Below, in pieces: positions 33,607-43,960 of a stretch of DNA of 64,000 nucleotides. The translations under genes were made by a program, and so were the position numbers. Numbering within the stretch: the stretch's first letter is position 1; the number at the start of each line of letters is the position of its first letter. The notes beneath the pieces were generated by a model, which was not told where the DNA came from, ran no database searches, and saw only the letters and a program-made list of their open reading frames with translations. Location of the stretch: the NCBI RefSeq assembly GCF_000526155.1, contig NZ_JAFN01000001.1, positions 3,474,264-3,538,263 of the forward strand. The letters are read 5' to 3'. Source of the stretch: Deferrisoma camini S3R1. GTDB taxonomy: Bacteria > Desulfobacterota > Deferrisomatia > Deferrisomatales > Deferrisomataceae.

Positions 33607-36017
33607 GAAGCGGCAACCCCTTGGGCGTCCGAGGCGTGGGCGGCCGGAGCGGGTTTCAACGCCAGCCGGATCACCTCGTCCATGGTCTTCACCAGGTGGA
33701 ACTCGAGGGCCCGGCGGACCTTGGGGGGAAGGTCGTCCAGGTCCTTCCCGTTGCGTTCCGGAAGGATCACGGCCTTCAACCCGGCCCGCATGGCCGCCAG
33801 GCACTTCTCCTTGATGCCGCCCACGGGGAGGACCCGGCCCCGCAGGGTGATCTCGCCGGTCATGCCCAGGGTGTGGTCCACCGGCCGGCCGGTCATGATG
33901 CTCAACAGCGCCACGGCCATGGTCACCCCGGCCGAGGGGCCGTCCTTTGGGATCGCGCCGGCCGGCACGTGGATGTGGACCTCCCGCTGCTCGAAGAAGT
34001 CCTCCGGCACCCCCAGGTCCGCCGCCTTGCTCCGCACGTACGACAGGGCGGCCTGGGCCGACTCCTTCATCACGTCGCCGAGCTGCCCGGTCAGGATCAG
34101 CTTGGAGGGGCCCTTCATGGTGGTGACCTCGATGTGGAGAATGTCGCCGCCGGCTTGGGTCCAGGCCAGGCCGGTGGCCACCCCCACCAGGTCCTCCTCC
34201 ACCTCTGCCTCGGGCAGGAACCGCGGGGGGCCCAGGAACCGGTGCAGGTTCTGGCGGGTGATGCGGTGCTTGCGGTTCTGGCCCTCGGCCACCCGCCGGG
34301 CTACCTTGCGGCAGAGGTTCGCGATCTCCCGCTCCAGGTTCCGCAGGCCGGCCTCCCGGGTGTACTGGTCGATCAGCACGCCCAGGGCCTCGGTGGAGAT
34401 CTCGAACAGGCCCTCGCCGAGACCGTGCTCGGCCGTCTGTCGGGGAATCAGGTGGCGCCGGGCGATCTCGAGCTTCTCCTCCCGGGTGTACCCGGACAGC
34501 CGGATCACCTCCATCCGGTCCAGGAGGGCCGGCGGGATCGGGTCGGTCAGGTTCGCGGTGCAGATGAACATCACCTCCGACAGGTCGAAGGCCACGTTCA
34601 GGTAGTGGTCCTCGAAGGTGGCGTTCTGGGCGGGATCCAGCACCTCGAGCAGGGCCGAGGCGGGGTCTCCCCGGAAGTCCTGGCCGATTTTGTCCACCTC
34701 GTCGAGCATGAACACGGGATTGCGGGACCCGGCCTTGCGGATGCCCTGGACGATCCGGCCGGGCATGGCGCCCACGTAGGTCCGGCGGTGGCCCCGGATC
34801 TCGGCCTCGTCCTTCACCCCGCCCAGGCTGATGCGCACGAACTTGCGGCCCATGGCCCGGGCGATGGACTGGCCCAGGCTGGTCTTCCCGACCCCGGGCG
34901 GGCCCACGAAGCACAGGATGGGGCCCTTGGTGTCGGGCTTGAGCTTCTTGACGGCCAGGTGCTCGAGGATCCGCTCCTTCACCTTCTCCAGGTCGTAGTG
35001 GTCCTCGTCCAGGATCTTCTGGGCCCGGGGGATGTCGATGTTGTCGCGGGTGCGCTTGCGCCACGGCATCTCGGTGAGCCACTCGATGTAGGTGCGGATC
35101 ACCGCCGCCTCGGCGGACGAAGGGGGCATGTCCTTGAGCCGCTTGAGCTCCCGCTCCGCCTCGGCCCGGGCCTCCTTGGGCATCTTGGCCTTGTCGATCT
35201 TCTGGCGCAGGTTCTCGATCTCTTCGCCGCGCTCGTCGGTGATGCCCAGCTCCTCCTGGATCGCCTTGAGCTGCTGGCGCAGGAAGTACTCCCGCTGGCT
35301 CTTGTTCATCTCCTCCTTGGCGGCGGACTTGATCTTGGCCTGGACCATGAGCACCTGGAGCTCCCGCTCCAGCAGGCTGTGGACCCGGGTGATCCGCTCC
35401 TTGGGGTCCACGGCCTCCAGCACCTGGATCGCGTCGGCCACCTTGAGGTTCACGTTGGCGGCCACGATGTCGGCGAGCCGGCCCGGGTCCTCCACGTTCT
35501 CGAGGATCATCATGATCTCGGTGGAGATCCCCTTGCCCATGTTGACGATCTCTTCGAGCTTCTCCCGCACCGAGCGCATCAGCGCCTCGGCCTCGTAGTC
35601 GGGCTCGGCCGCCCCCGGCTCGGGCACGGCATCGACCCGCACCCGGAAGCACGGGTCGGTGGAGAGGATCTCCACCCGTCGGGCCCGGCTGAGACCCTGA
35701 ACCAGGATCTTGATCCGGCCGTCGGGGAGCTTGAGCATGCGCATGATCATGCCCACGGTGCCCATCTCGTAGATCTCGTCCGGGCCGGGGTCCTCGGTGG
35801 CCACCTCCTTCTGGGTGGCGAGGTAGAGCATGCGGTTGCCCTGGAGGGCCTCCTCCACGGCCGCCACCGACTTCTCCCGCCCCACGAACAGGGGCAGGAT
35901 CATGAACGGGAACACCACCACGTCCCGCACCGGGAGCATGGGCAGCACCTCGGGGATCTCGATCCCCTGAGTCTCGCTGTTGTCCACCACGGTGGGCAGT
36001 TCTTCGCTGTGCGACAT
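33603..36017 (-). CDS. lon: ATP-dependent protease Lon
   Basis: 804 residues, standard LonA length. N-terminal substrate domain ([15 protein letters not shown], about 25-39), AAA+ module with Walker A GPPGVGKT, and the protease domain with catalytic Ser695 (DGPSAG) and Lys738 (GGIKEK), 43 residues apart as in E. coli Lon. It degrades damaged and regulatory proteins in the cytoplasm. The start is ATG 36017, after GAGG; the longer frame upstream runs through hsp20. The hsp20 gene ends 11 bases before it, suggesting a joint heat-shock unit, but no CIRCE or sigma-32 site was recognised. Confidence 0.96.
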   Translation of the reverse strand: MSHSEELPTVVDNSETQGIEIPEVLPMLPVRDVVVFPFMILPLFVGREKSVAAVEEALQGNRMLYLATQKEVATEDPGPDEIYEMGTVGMIMRMLKLPDGRIKILVQGLSRARRVEILSTDPCFRVRVDAVPEPGAAEPDYEAEALMRSVREKLEEIVNMGKGISTEIMMILENVEDPGRLADIVAANVNLKVADAIQVLEAVDPKERITRVHSLLERELQVLMVQAKIKSAAKEEMNKSQREYFLRQQLKAIQEELGITDERGEEIENLRQKIDKAKMPKEARAEAERELKRLKDMPPSSAEAAVIRTYIEWLTEMPWRKRTRDNIDIPRAQKILDEDHYDLEKVKERILEHLAVKKLKPDTKGPILCFVGPPGVGKTSLGQSIARAMGRKFVRISLGGVKDEAEIRGHRRTYVGAMPGRIVQGIRKAGSRNPVFMLDEVDKIGQDFRGDPASALLEVLDPAQNATFEDHYLNVAFDLSEVMFICTANLTDPIPPALLDRMEVIRLSGYTREEKLEIARRHLIPRQTAEHGLGEGLFEISTEALGVLIDQYTREAGLRNLEREIANLCRKVARRVAEGQNRKHRITRQNLHRFLGPPRFLPEAEVEEDLVGVATGLAWTQAGGDILHIEVTTMKGPSKLILTGQLGDVMKESAQAALSYVRSKAADLGVPEDFFEQREVHIHVPAGAIPKDGPSAGVTMAVALLSIMTGRPVDHTLGMTGEITLRGRVLPVGGIKEKCLAAMRAGLKAVILPERNGKDLDDLPPKVRRALEFHLVKTMDEVIRLALKPAPAAHASDAQGVAAS

Positions 36018-36028
36018 GGATCGCCTCG

Positions 36029-36469
36029 TCACTCGATGGGAATCCGGCGGTAGCCGCGCCGTCGCTCCTCCATCTTGGGAATCTGGATCTCCAGCACCCC
36101 CCGGTCCAGCCCGGCCCGAATGGCAGAGGGGTCCCCCGCAGCGGGCAGCAGCACCATGCGCTGGAACGGTCCGTAGCTTCGTTCCACCCGCAGATAGCTC
36201 CATCGGGTCTCCGGGGCGGGCTTCGTGCCGCGAAGCACCAGGAACTGGGGGCCGGCGAACAGCTCAAGGGAGGAACGGTCCACCCCCGGCACGTCGGCCC
36301 GCACCCAGATGCTCCCCTCCTCCTCGATCACGTCCACCGCCGGGAACGCCCCCGGGTTCGCCAGCGCCGTGGGCGCCAGCTGGTCCTCGAACAGCCGGCG
36401 GAACAGGTCTTCCACCTGCTTTTCGAAGTAGCGGAGTCGCTCCAGGAGGTCACGGGGTGGGTTTCGCAT
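36029..36469 (-). CDS. Small heat-shock protein (Hsp20/alpha-crystallin)
   Basis: 146 residues. The alpha-crystallin domain (about 40-140) has [20 protein letters not shown] and the closing GVLEIQIPK strand. The N-terminal arm is short and rich in aromatic and charged residues; the C-terminal tail RRIPIE carries the IxI-type motif that binds neighbouring dimers. An ATP-independent holdase. It lies directly before lon on the same strand. Confidence 0.92.
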   Translation of the reverse strand: MRNPPRDLLERLRYFEKQVEDLFRRLFEDQLAPTALANPGAFPAVDVIEEEGSIWVRADVPGVDRSSLELFAGPQFLVLRGTKPAPETRWSYLRVERSYGPFQRMVLLPAAGDPSAIRAGLDRGVLEIQIPKMEERRRGYRRIPIE

Positions 36470-36535
36470 GGTTGCCTCGATGGGCCTGCCGTGGCGGGCG
36501 GTGCCGCGGGATCATAGTCACGGCTCCGGAGACCG

Positions 36536-38452
<1,917 letters not shown>

Positions 38453-38567
38453 GCGGGATTCCAGGGGGCTGCCTCCGGCCCGTGAACTTGGGGGAACGCC
38501 ACGGCGGGGGCGGACGGCCTCGGCCGATCTACCCTCGCGGGGCGGTCTATACTACAATCCGCGTCCC

Positions 38568-39314
38568 ATGCGCATCCAAGCCGACCTTCACGTCCACACC
38601 GTCGCCAGCGGCCACGCCTTCTCCACCGTGGCCGAGATCGCCCGCGAGGCCCGCTCGAGGGGCCTGCGGGCCGTGGGGCTCGCGGACCACGGCCCGGCCC
38701 TGCCCGGCGGGCCCCATCTGTATCACTTCTCGGCCCTGCGGTTCCTGCCCCGGGTGATGGACGGGGTGCGGATCCTCCGGGGGGTGGAGGCGAACCCGGT
38801 GAACGCCCGGGGGGACCTGGACCTGCCGGATCCCCTGCTGGCTCGGCTCGACTTCGCCATCGTGGGGTTCCACGAGGGGTGCGGCCTCAAGGCCTCGAAC
38901 CCGCGGAAGAACACCCGGGTGCTGATCGCGGCCATGGCCCACCCCCGGGTCCGGATCCTCGGGCATCCCGGCAATCCGGCGTTCCCCGTGGACGTGGGGG
39001 CCCTGGTGGCGGCGGCCCGGGACCGGGGGGTGGCCCTGGAGATCAACAACGCCTCGTTCGTGAACGCCCGGAAGGGGAGCCTCGAGACCTGCCACGCCAT
39101 CGCGGCCGAGGCAGCCCGGATGGGCGCCATGGTGTGCCTTTCGTCCGACGCCCACGTGGCCCAGCAGGTGGGGGAGGTCTCCGAGGCCTGGCGGGTGGCC
39201 TCGGCCGCCGGCGTGCGGCCGGAGCAGGTGGTCAACCGAACCTGGGACACACTGGTGCGGTTCCTGGAACTCGACCCGGCCGAGTTCGAGACGCGGCCCG
39301 GCCCGTACCGGTGA
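38568..39314 (+). CDS. PHP-domain phosphoesterase (YcdX-like)
   Basis: 248 residues. The metal-binding start DLHVHTVASGHAFST (His8, His10, His16) and later GLADHGP, GVEANP, ILGHPGNP, EINNAS and SSDAHVA match PHP phosphatases of the YcdX type with a trinuclear metal site. It would hydrolyse a phosphoester of unknown identity. ATG 38568 has no strong ribosome binding site; TATACT at about 38548 may be a -10 box. It diverges from the helicase gene. Confidence 0.88.
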   Translation: MRIQADLHVHTVASGHAFSTVAEIAREARSRGLRAVGLADHGPALPGGPHLYHFSALRFLPRVMDGVRILRGVEANPVNARGDLDLPDPLLARLDFAIVGFHEGCGLKASNPRKNTRVLIAAMAHPRVRILGHPGNPAFPVDVGALVAAARDRGVALEINNASFVNARKGSLETCHAIAAEAARMGAMVCLSSDAHVAQQVGEVSEAWRVASAAGVRPEQVVNRTWDTLVRFLELDPAEFETRPGPYR

Positions 39315-39321
39315 CGTCGGC

Positions 39322-39389
39322 CGGAAGTCACCTCAGTCCCCTGCGGGGCCTTTCAGAGACTAGAGACTGGAAACTGGAGACTAGAAAGA
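39322..39389 (+). repeat. Terminator-like repeat plus 7-base tract after the PHP gene
   Basis: CGGAAGTCACCTCAG, then CCCCTGCGGGGCC with TTTC, then 7-base units GACTAGA, GACTGGA, AACTGGA, GACTAGA (39359-39386). The first half matches the repeat after cheR; the 7-base part matches that at the end of the Fe-S oxidoreductase gene. Confidence 0.65.
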
Positions 39390-39678
39390 CCCAAGATCCC
39401 TTTGCGGTGGCGCTGGGGCGGGCCCGATGCGGCGAGCATAGAAGCCGCTCCCGGCGCTCCTGCAGGCCCCATACCCACCGAGACCTTGGCGTCGGCTGGG
39501 GAGCCGGCTAGCGGGCCGAGGACCCGAGCTTGCTAGGGGCAAAGAGGTTTTTGGCCTCCTAGCTTCCCAGCCTCCCAGCCTTCTAGCCGAAGTTGCTGGG
39601 AAGCTAGAACGCCGAGAAAGCCTTTTTGTTCTCAGCCGTTGGAGCCCAGGCCCCATCGGCGCCCCGAGAGGCGTCGGA
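39390..39678. repeat. Repeat mosaic before the gsp cluster end
   Basis: A degraded family B-like arm (about 39430-39470, CTCCTGCAGGCCCCATACC), then AGCGGGCCGAGGACCC, then octamers GGCCTCCT, AGCTTCCC, AGCCTCCC, AGCCTTCT (39550-39583). A weak hairpin with a T run near 39614-39634 could end the gsp transcript on the - strand. No gene. Confidence 0.5.
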
Positions 39679-39888
39679 TCAAAGCCCCGATCGCCCGGGC
39701 CCCGTCCCGCCGCTGCCGGGTCGCTCGGGCCTGATCGCGGTGATCCGGTCCCACGGGATCTCCCGGAACCCGGAGGGCGTCCGCAGCAGGATGCCCCGTT
39801 CGCCCATCTCCACCGCGATCCCCCGGTGCTCCACCCCTGCGGCCACCACGATCACCGGCTCGCCGGTGAGATGCCTCCAGTCCCGCAT
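39679..39888 (-). CDS. Small protein coupled to gspK, unknown
   Basis: 69 residues. ATG 39888 directly follows the gspK TAG, and GGGAGGAG inside the gspK end serves as ribosome binding site, so it is very likely translated. The first 50 residues (EPVIVVAAGVEHRGIAVEMG, GILLRTPSGFREIPWDRITA) read like a small beta barrel of Sm/SH3 type. Nothing in the standard gsp set matches it. The C-terminal Gly/Pro-rich tail may be non-conserved. Confidence 0.65.
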   Translation of the reverse strand: MRDWRHLTGEPVIVVAAGVEHRGIAVEMGERGILLRTPSGFREIPWDRITAIRPERPGSGGTGPGRSGL

Positions 39889-40794
39889 CTACTCCTCCCG
39901 CCAGGAAGCCACCCACACCTTGTCCTCGGCCCGGCTTCGTTCCAGGATCACCCGGGCCTGCCGGTTCACGCCCCGCACGTCCGCGGCCAGGTCCACCAGG
40001 AACCGGGGGCTCTCCACCACCACCTCGAACACGAGCCGGGTCACGGCGAGCCCGGCCATGGCCGAGCGGTTCTTCAGTTGGGTGGCCCGGTCCAGGGGGT
40101 TCTCGGTGAGGTCGTCGTAGAGTTCCTGGGCCCGCTCCAGGCCCAGATCCGGGTGCAGGGCGTGGAGCACCGGCACCGGCGCGGTGTTCACGTTGACCTT
40201 GGGGTCCGCCCTCACGTCCAGGTAGGGCCGCACCGCCGCCACCACTTCGGGGGTGAACCCCTCGATCTTGGCCAGCTCGTCCACGTCCGTCAGCGGCCGG
40301 TTGGGAACCGGGTGCTCGGGATTGTCCTCGTACAGGCCGTCGGTGTTGGCGTCGATCCAATCCACCAGCGCCTCCACCAGGCCGTCCGGGTCCGCGTCCG
40401 CCGGCGCCGCGGCCTCGAACAGCCGCCGCAGCGCCTCCACGCGCGACGCCAGGGGCTCGCCGCGATCGTTCAGCACCGCTCCCAGCGGAAACCGGCCGTA
40501 CAGGTCGTGCACCGATACTGCGAGCACCCCGTCCCCCAGCGGGATCGGAGGGATCACGTCGGCCCAGGGCTCGCCCCGGTGGTCCACCTGGTTGTCCCGG
40601 GCGTCGGCCCGCAGCAGGGCCGAGCCCACCGCGACGCCCGAGCGCAGCAGGGCATGGGCCTGGAGGGCGTCACGGAGGTTCGCCGCGGTGCGGGCCTCCA
40701 CCCGGGCTTCCCGGAGGAACTCCACCACCACGATGGAAAGAAGGCTGACCAGCAGCAGCACGAGCAGGAGGGCGGCGCCCCTCTGGCGGTTCAC
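39889..40794 (-). CDS. gspK: Type II secretion minor pseudopilin GspK
   Basis: 301 residues. After a short basic leader (VNRQRGAALL) comes the hydrophobic helix (about 8-24); the usual prepilin Glu at position 5 is replaced in GspK, as here. The large globular domain has the two helix-hairpin-helix-like regions typical of GspK (DVDELAKIEGFTPEVVAA and the NVNTAPVPVLHALHP part). It caps the pseudopilus tip with GspI and GspJ. GTG 40794 overlaps the gspJ stop. Confidence 0.9.
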   Translation of the reverse strand: MNRQRGAALLLVLLLVSLLSIVVVEFLREARVEARTAANLRDALQAHALLRSGVAVGSALLRADARDNQVDHRGEPWADVIPPIPLGDGVLAVSVHDLYGRFPLGAVLNDRGEPLASRVEALRRLFEAAAPADADPDGLVEALVDWIDANTDGLYEDNPEHPVPNRPLTDVDELAKIEGFTPEVVAAVRPYLDVRADPKVNVNTAPVPVLHALHPDLGLERAQELYDDLTENPLDRATQLKNRSAMAGLAVTRLVFEVVVESPRFLVDLAADVRGVNRQARVILERSRAEDKVWVASWREE

Positions 40795-41411
40795 GGCAGC
40801 CTCCGTCGGGAGTACAGGGGGGTGGCGGTGCGCAGCACCCGTTCGTGGTTCTCGTCGGGTCCCCATGCGATCTCCAGCGACACCGCCTCGGGCAGGAACG
40901 GCTCCTCCTCCCGGATGCGGCTGTCCCACGACTCGGCCCACTCCGTGCCGTCGTAGCACAGCACCTGGAAGCGCAGCACGTTCTCCAGCACGGGGTAGGC
41001 GAGCCCCCCCTCCTCGGGGTCCTCGTCGGGGTCGGCCTCCTCCCGCCGCACCAGCCGCAGCACCCCGTCGTCGTCGGCCTCCAGGTTGTACCGAAGCTCC
41101 ACGGGCCCCCCGGGGCGCAGGCCCGGGATCGGCGCGAGGCGGGTGGTGAAGGTCAGGGTCGCGTTCCCGTCGGCGTCCGGCTCCACCACGAACCCGGTGG
41201 CGGTCGCGCGGCTGGCGGACACCAGGGCCCCGGAGATCTCCGTGGCCATCCGGTCGAGGACCAGGGCCGCCTGGTGCACCTCGGCCGTGGCCTGCGACGA
41301 GCGGTCCCGGCTGCGCACGGCCCCGGAGTAGGTGCCCTGCACCAGGGAGAGGACCAGGGCCAGCAGGGCCAGGGTGACCACCACCTCGATCAGCGTGAAT
41401 CCCCGGTTCAG
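40791..41411 (-). CDS. gspJ: Type II secretion minor pseudopilin GspJ, apparent CTG start
   Basis: 206 residues if read from CTG 41411. The prepilin site GFTLIEVVV needs a start before it, but no ATG, GTG or TTG exists in that frame upstream without crossing deep into gspI. The CTG overlaps the gspI TGA as CTGA, in the same way that GTGA or TTGA overlaps are used elsewhere in this cluster, and AGGAGGAGGAG lies just upstream. Downstream GTG codons would remove the processing site. The globular part (about 35-206) matches GspJ in length and Asp/Glu-rich middle (about 120-135). Confidence 0.85.
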   Translation of the reverse strand: MNRGFTLIEVVVTLALLALVLSLVQGTYSGAVRSRDRSSQATAEVHQAALVLDRMATEISGALVSASRATATGFVVEPDADGNATLTFTTRLAPIPGLRPGGPVELRYNLEADDDGVLRLVRREEADPDEDPEEGGLAYPVLENVLRFQVLCYDGTEWAESWDSRIREEEPFLPEAVSLEIAWGPDENHERVLRTATPLYSRRRLP

Positions 41412-41779
41412 GGCTCCTCCTCCTCTGCCCAGGCGTAGTACACCAGCTCCATGGAGTCCCGACGGTTCCCCTCGGGCCAGGACACCGTGATGCGCACCAG
41501 GCGGACGTTGTCGAACTCGGTGGTCTCGGACTGCCGTTCCCAGGTGAACCCCGGGAACTCCTCGAACTCCCCCTGGTCGGACCCCAGGGGGGGGAGCCCG
41601 TCCACCTCGGTGCGGGTCAGGATGTCCCGGGCCAGGAGGGTGGCGGTCATGAGCCGCCGGGCGCGGGCCTCCTGCTTCAGGGCCGACGCGTGGGCCACCA
41701 GCAGCGCCGTGAAGCTGGCGCCCAGCACGGCCAGCGCCACCAGCAGTTCCAGGAACGTGAACCCCCTACGGCCCCTCAA
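41408..41779 (-). CDS. gspI: Type II secretion minor pseudopilin GspI
   Basis: 123 residues. The leader MRGRRG is followed by FTFLELLVALAVLGASFTAL, with Glu at +5 and the membrane helix. The rest (WERQSETTEF, VRITVSWPEG) matches GspI. The start is TTG 41779, overlapping the gspH end by 14 bases; no better start precedes the processing site. Confidence 0.9.
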   Translation of the reverse strand: MRGRRGFTFLELLVALAVLGASFTALLVAHASALKQEARARRLMTATLLARDILTRTEVDGLPPLGSDQGEFEEFPGFTWERQSETTEFDNVRLVRITVSWPEGNRRDSMELVYYAWAEEEEP

Positions 41780-42271
41780 CCCGGCCCTCCAGGATCTCGG
41801 CGCGGCCGAGCAGGGGGTGGACCACCACGGTCATCTCCTGGTCGTCCCCGATCTCGAGGTGAATCCACGTGGGCGTGGCGTAGCCCTGGGGAAGGAAGCG
41901 GGTGAGGGCCCGGCCGCTCGAGACCGTGCCCTCGAGGGCGGTTTGCACGTCGCGGAACCGCACGCCCTCGGGGAGGCGGGTGGGCTTGATCGGAAGCCCA
42001 GGGGTGTCCACGTAGTCCCCGGTCTCCGGGTCGAACTCCCCGGCCCGGTACGACTGCTCCTCCAGGTCGTAGATCAGAGCCAGGCTTTTTTTTTGAATGC
42101 GGACTCTTCGTGGAGAACCTGGACCGAGGCGGCCAGGCGCCTCAGGGCCTCTTTGGCTCGGAGCCCGGCGGGGCGGGGGAGGCGGGGCAGCAGCACCGCC
42201 GTCAGAAGGGCGAGAAGGAACAGGACGACCGCGAGCTCGATGAGGGTGAACCCCCGGCAGGAGCGGCTCAC
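41766..42271 (-). CDS. gspH: Type II secretion pseudopilin GspH, frame interrupted at A9
   Basis: GTG 42271 starts a frame with RGFTLIELAVVLFLLALLTA, the expected prepilin site and helix, but it stops at TGA 42074-42076 after 65 residues. The rest of GspH (SLALIYDLEEQSY through RLPEGVRFRDV to the TAG at 41766) continues in the -1 frame. The switch lies at nine A on the coding strand (42086-42094): one extra A restores a 168-residue protein of normal size. Both halves keep good coding sequence, so this is not an old pseudogene. Causes could be an assembly error, a recent deletion, or slippage by polymerase or ribosome on A AAA AAA. Confidence 0.85.
42086..42094 (-). other. A9 run in gspH, candidate slippage site
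   Basis: Nine consecutive A on the coding strand, in codons AAA AAA AAA followed by GCC. It contains the A AAA AAA heptamer used for -1 ribosomal frameshifting and is long enough for transcriptional slippage. I see no other A/T homopolymer this long in the window. Confidence 0.5.
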
Positions 42272-42714
42272 TCGTCCTCCCAGTTGGTGATGTCGGCGTA
42301 CTTGCCCTCTCCGCCGGGCTCCCCGTCGGCGCCGTAGGAGAACAGGTCGAAGTCGCCGTGGTTCCCGGGCGAGATGTACATGTAGGGGTTGCCCCACGGG
42401 TCCTTGGGGATGGTCCCCTTCTCCAGGTAGCCGCCCTCGCGCCAGTTCTGGGGAATCCGGCCCACCGTGGGCTTGCGCACCAGGGCCTCCAACCCCTGCT
42501 CGGTGGTGGGGTAGAACCCGTTGTCCACCTCGAACTGGTGCAGGGCGTCCTCGAGCACCCGGATCTGGACCTTGGCGGCCGTGCGCTTGGCCTCCTCGCC
42601 CCGGCCGAACAGCCGGGGCATCACGATGCCGGCCAGGAGCCCGAGGATCACCAGGACCACCAGGAGCTCGATCAGGGTGAAGCCGGCGTCGGGTCGGCGT
42701 CGTCGGGTCTGCAT
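42268..42714 (-). CDS. gspG: Type II secretion major pseudopilin GspG
   Basis: 148 residues. Leader MQTRRRRPDAG, then FTLIELLVVLVILGLLAGIV with Glu at +5. The C-terminal part has the GspG calcium-site pattern: FYPTTEQGLEALV, PKDPWGNPY and FDLFSYGADGEPGGEG. It is the main subunit of the pseudopilus. Its stop overlaps the gspH start (GTGA). Confidence 0.96.
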   Translation of the reverse strand: MQTRRRRPDAGFTLIELLVVLVILGLLAGIVMPRLFGRGEEAKRTAAKVQIRVLEDALHQFEVDNGFYPTTEQGLEALVRKPTVGRIPQNWREGGYLEKGTIPKDPWGNPYMYISPGNHGDFDLFSYGADGEPGGEGKYADITNWEDE

Positions 42715-42730
42715 CGGGTCTCCGGGAGCG

Positions 42731-43951
42731 TCAGCCCACCAATTGGCTCATCTCGAAGATGGGCAGGAGGATCGAGAGGACGACGAACCCCACCGCCGCC
42801 CCAAGCGCCAGGATCATAATGGGCTCGATCAGGGAAGTCAACGTGGCCACGGCCGCCTCCACCCGGGCCTCGAACGCATCGGAAACCTTCAACAAAAGGG
42901 TGTCCAGCGCCCCGCTCTCCTCCCCCACGGCCACCATCTGGCACACCACCGGCGAGAACTCCCCGGTGGCCCGCAGGGCCTGGCTCAGGCTGCGGCCCTC
43001 GCGCACCTCGTCGCGGGCTCGCTCCACCGCCTCCTCCAGCACCGCGTTGCCCAGCACCGACTTGGAGATCTCGAGCGCCGTGAGCAACTCCACGCCGCTC
43101 GCGAGCAGGGTGCCCAGGGTGCGTGCGAACCGGCTCACGGCCACGGTGCTGAGGAACCGGCCGATGGCCGGGGTGCGCAGCCACAGCCGGTGCAGGGTGC
43201 GGCGGCCCCGGGGGGTGCGGCCGTACCGCCGCAGCAGCAGCCACCCGCCCAGCGCCAGGGCCACGCCCACCCACCAGTAGGCCCGGAACCATGCGCTGGT
43301 GGCGAGCAGGAGGCGGGTGGGCAGGGGCAGCGCCTGGTGCAGGTCCTCGAAGATCCGGGTGACCCGGGGCACCACGTAGGAGAGCAGGAACCACAGGATC
43401 CCCGTGCCCAGGAACCCCATGAGCAGGGGGTACACCAGGGCCGACTGAAGGCGTCGCCGGAACGCCACCGAGTCCTCCAGGAAGTCGGCCAGGCGTCCCA
43501 GCACCACCGGCAGGGTCCCGCTGGCCTCACCCGAGCGCACCATGTTCCGATAGATGGGGGGGAACGAGGAGGGGTGCTCCCCCAGCACCTCGTGGAACGC
43601 CTTGCCCTCGTTCACGCCGGCCCGGATCTGGCTCAGCACCCGGCGGGTGCGCTGGTTCTCGGTCTGCTCCAGCAGACCGGTGAGGGCGCCCACCAGGGGC
43701 AGGCCCGCGTCCAGCAGGGTGGCCAGCTGCCGGGTGAGCAGGGCGAGCTCCACCGGCGAGATGCCCCGCCCGGGGAAGAACCGCGGCCTGCGCTGGGGCT
43801 CGCGCTCGGCCCGCGCCACGGGGCTGACCCGGCTGGCGAACACCCCCTGACGTCTGAGGGCCTGCCGGGCCGCCCGGGGACCTTCGGCGTCCACCACGCC
43901 GCGAACCGGTTTCCCCCGGGCGTTGAGGCCCTCGTACTCGAACACCGGCAT
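42731..43951 (-). CDS. gspF: Type II secretion inner-membrane protein GspF
   Basis: 406 residues. Two repeated cytoplasmic domains of the T2SSF type (about 70-190 and 270-395) with three membrane segments (about 175-195, 220-240, 375-400). LLDAGLPLVGAL and LLASGVELLTALEI are the paired repeat motifs. It links the GspE ATPase to pseudopilus assembly. N-terminal MPVFEYEGLNARGK is the usual start. Confidence 0.95.
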   Translation of the reverse strand: MPVFEYEGLNARGKPVRGVVDAEGPRAARQALRRQGVFASRVSPVARAEREPQRRPRFFPGRGISPVELALLTRQLATLLDAGLPLVGALTGLLEQTENQRTRRVLSQIRAGVNEGKAFHEVLGEHPSSFPPIYRNMVRSGEASGTLPVVLGRLADFLEDSVAFRRRLQSALVYPLLMGFLGTGILWFLLSYVVPRVTRIFEDLHQALPLPTRLLLATSAWFRAYWWVGVALALGGWLLLRRYGRTPRGRRTLHRLWLRTPAIGRFLSTVAVSRFARTLGTLLASGVELLTALEISKSVLGNAVLEEAVERARDEVREGRSLSQALRATGEFSPVVCQMVAVGEESGALDTLLLKVSDAFEARVEAAVATLTSLIEPIMILALGAAVGFVVLSILLPIFEMSQLVG

Positions 43952-43960
43952 GGCGGCTCC

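Noticed and set aside
32617..36267. A single giant protein spanning thiL and part of lon in one frame
   Set aside because: It joins the thiL frame to the out-of-frame shadow of lon. ThiL length, its GTG start and the GTGA overlap define the true gene.
41766..42271. Reading the two gspH pieces as two separate genes
   Set aside because: The downstream piece has no prepilin start and lacks a start codon until well inside the domain, while its upstream bases read as normal GspH in that frame right up to the A9 run.
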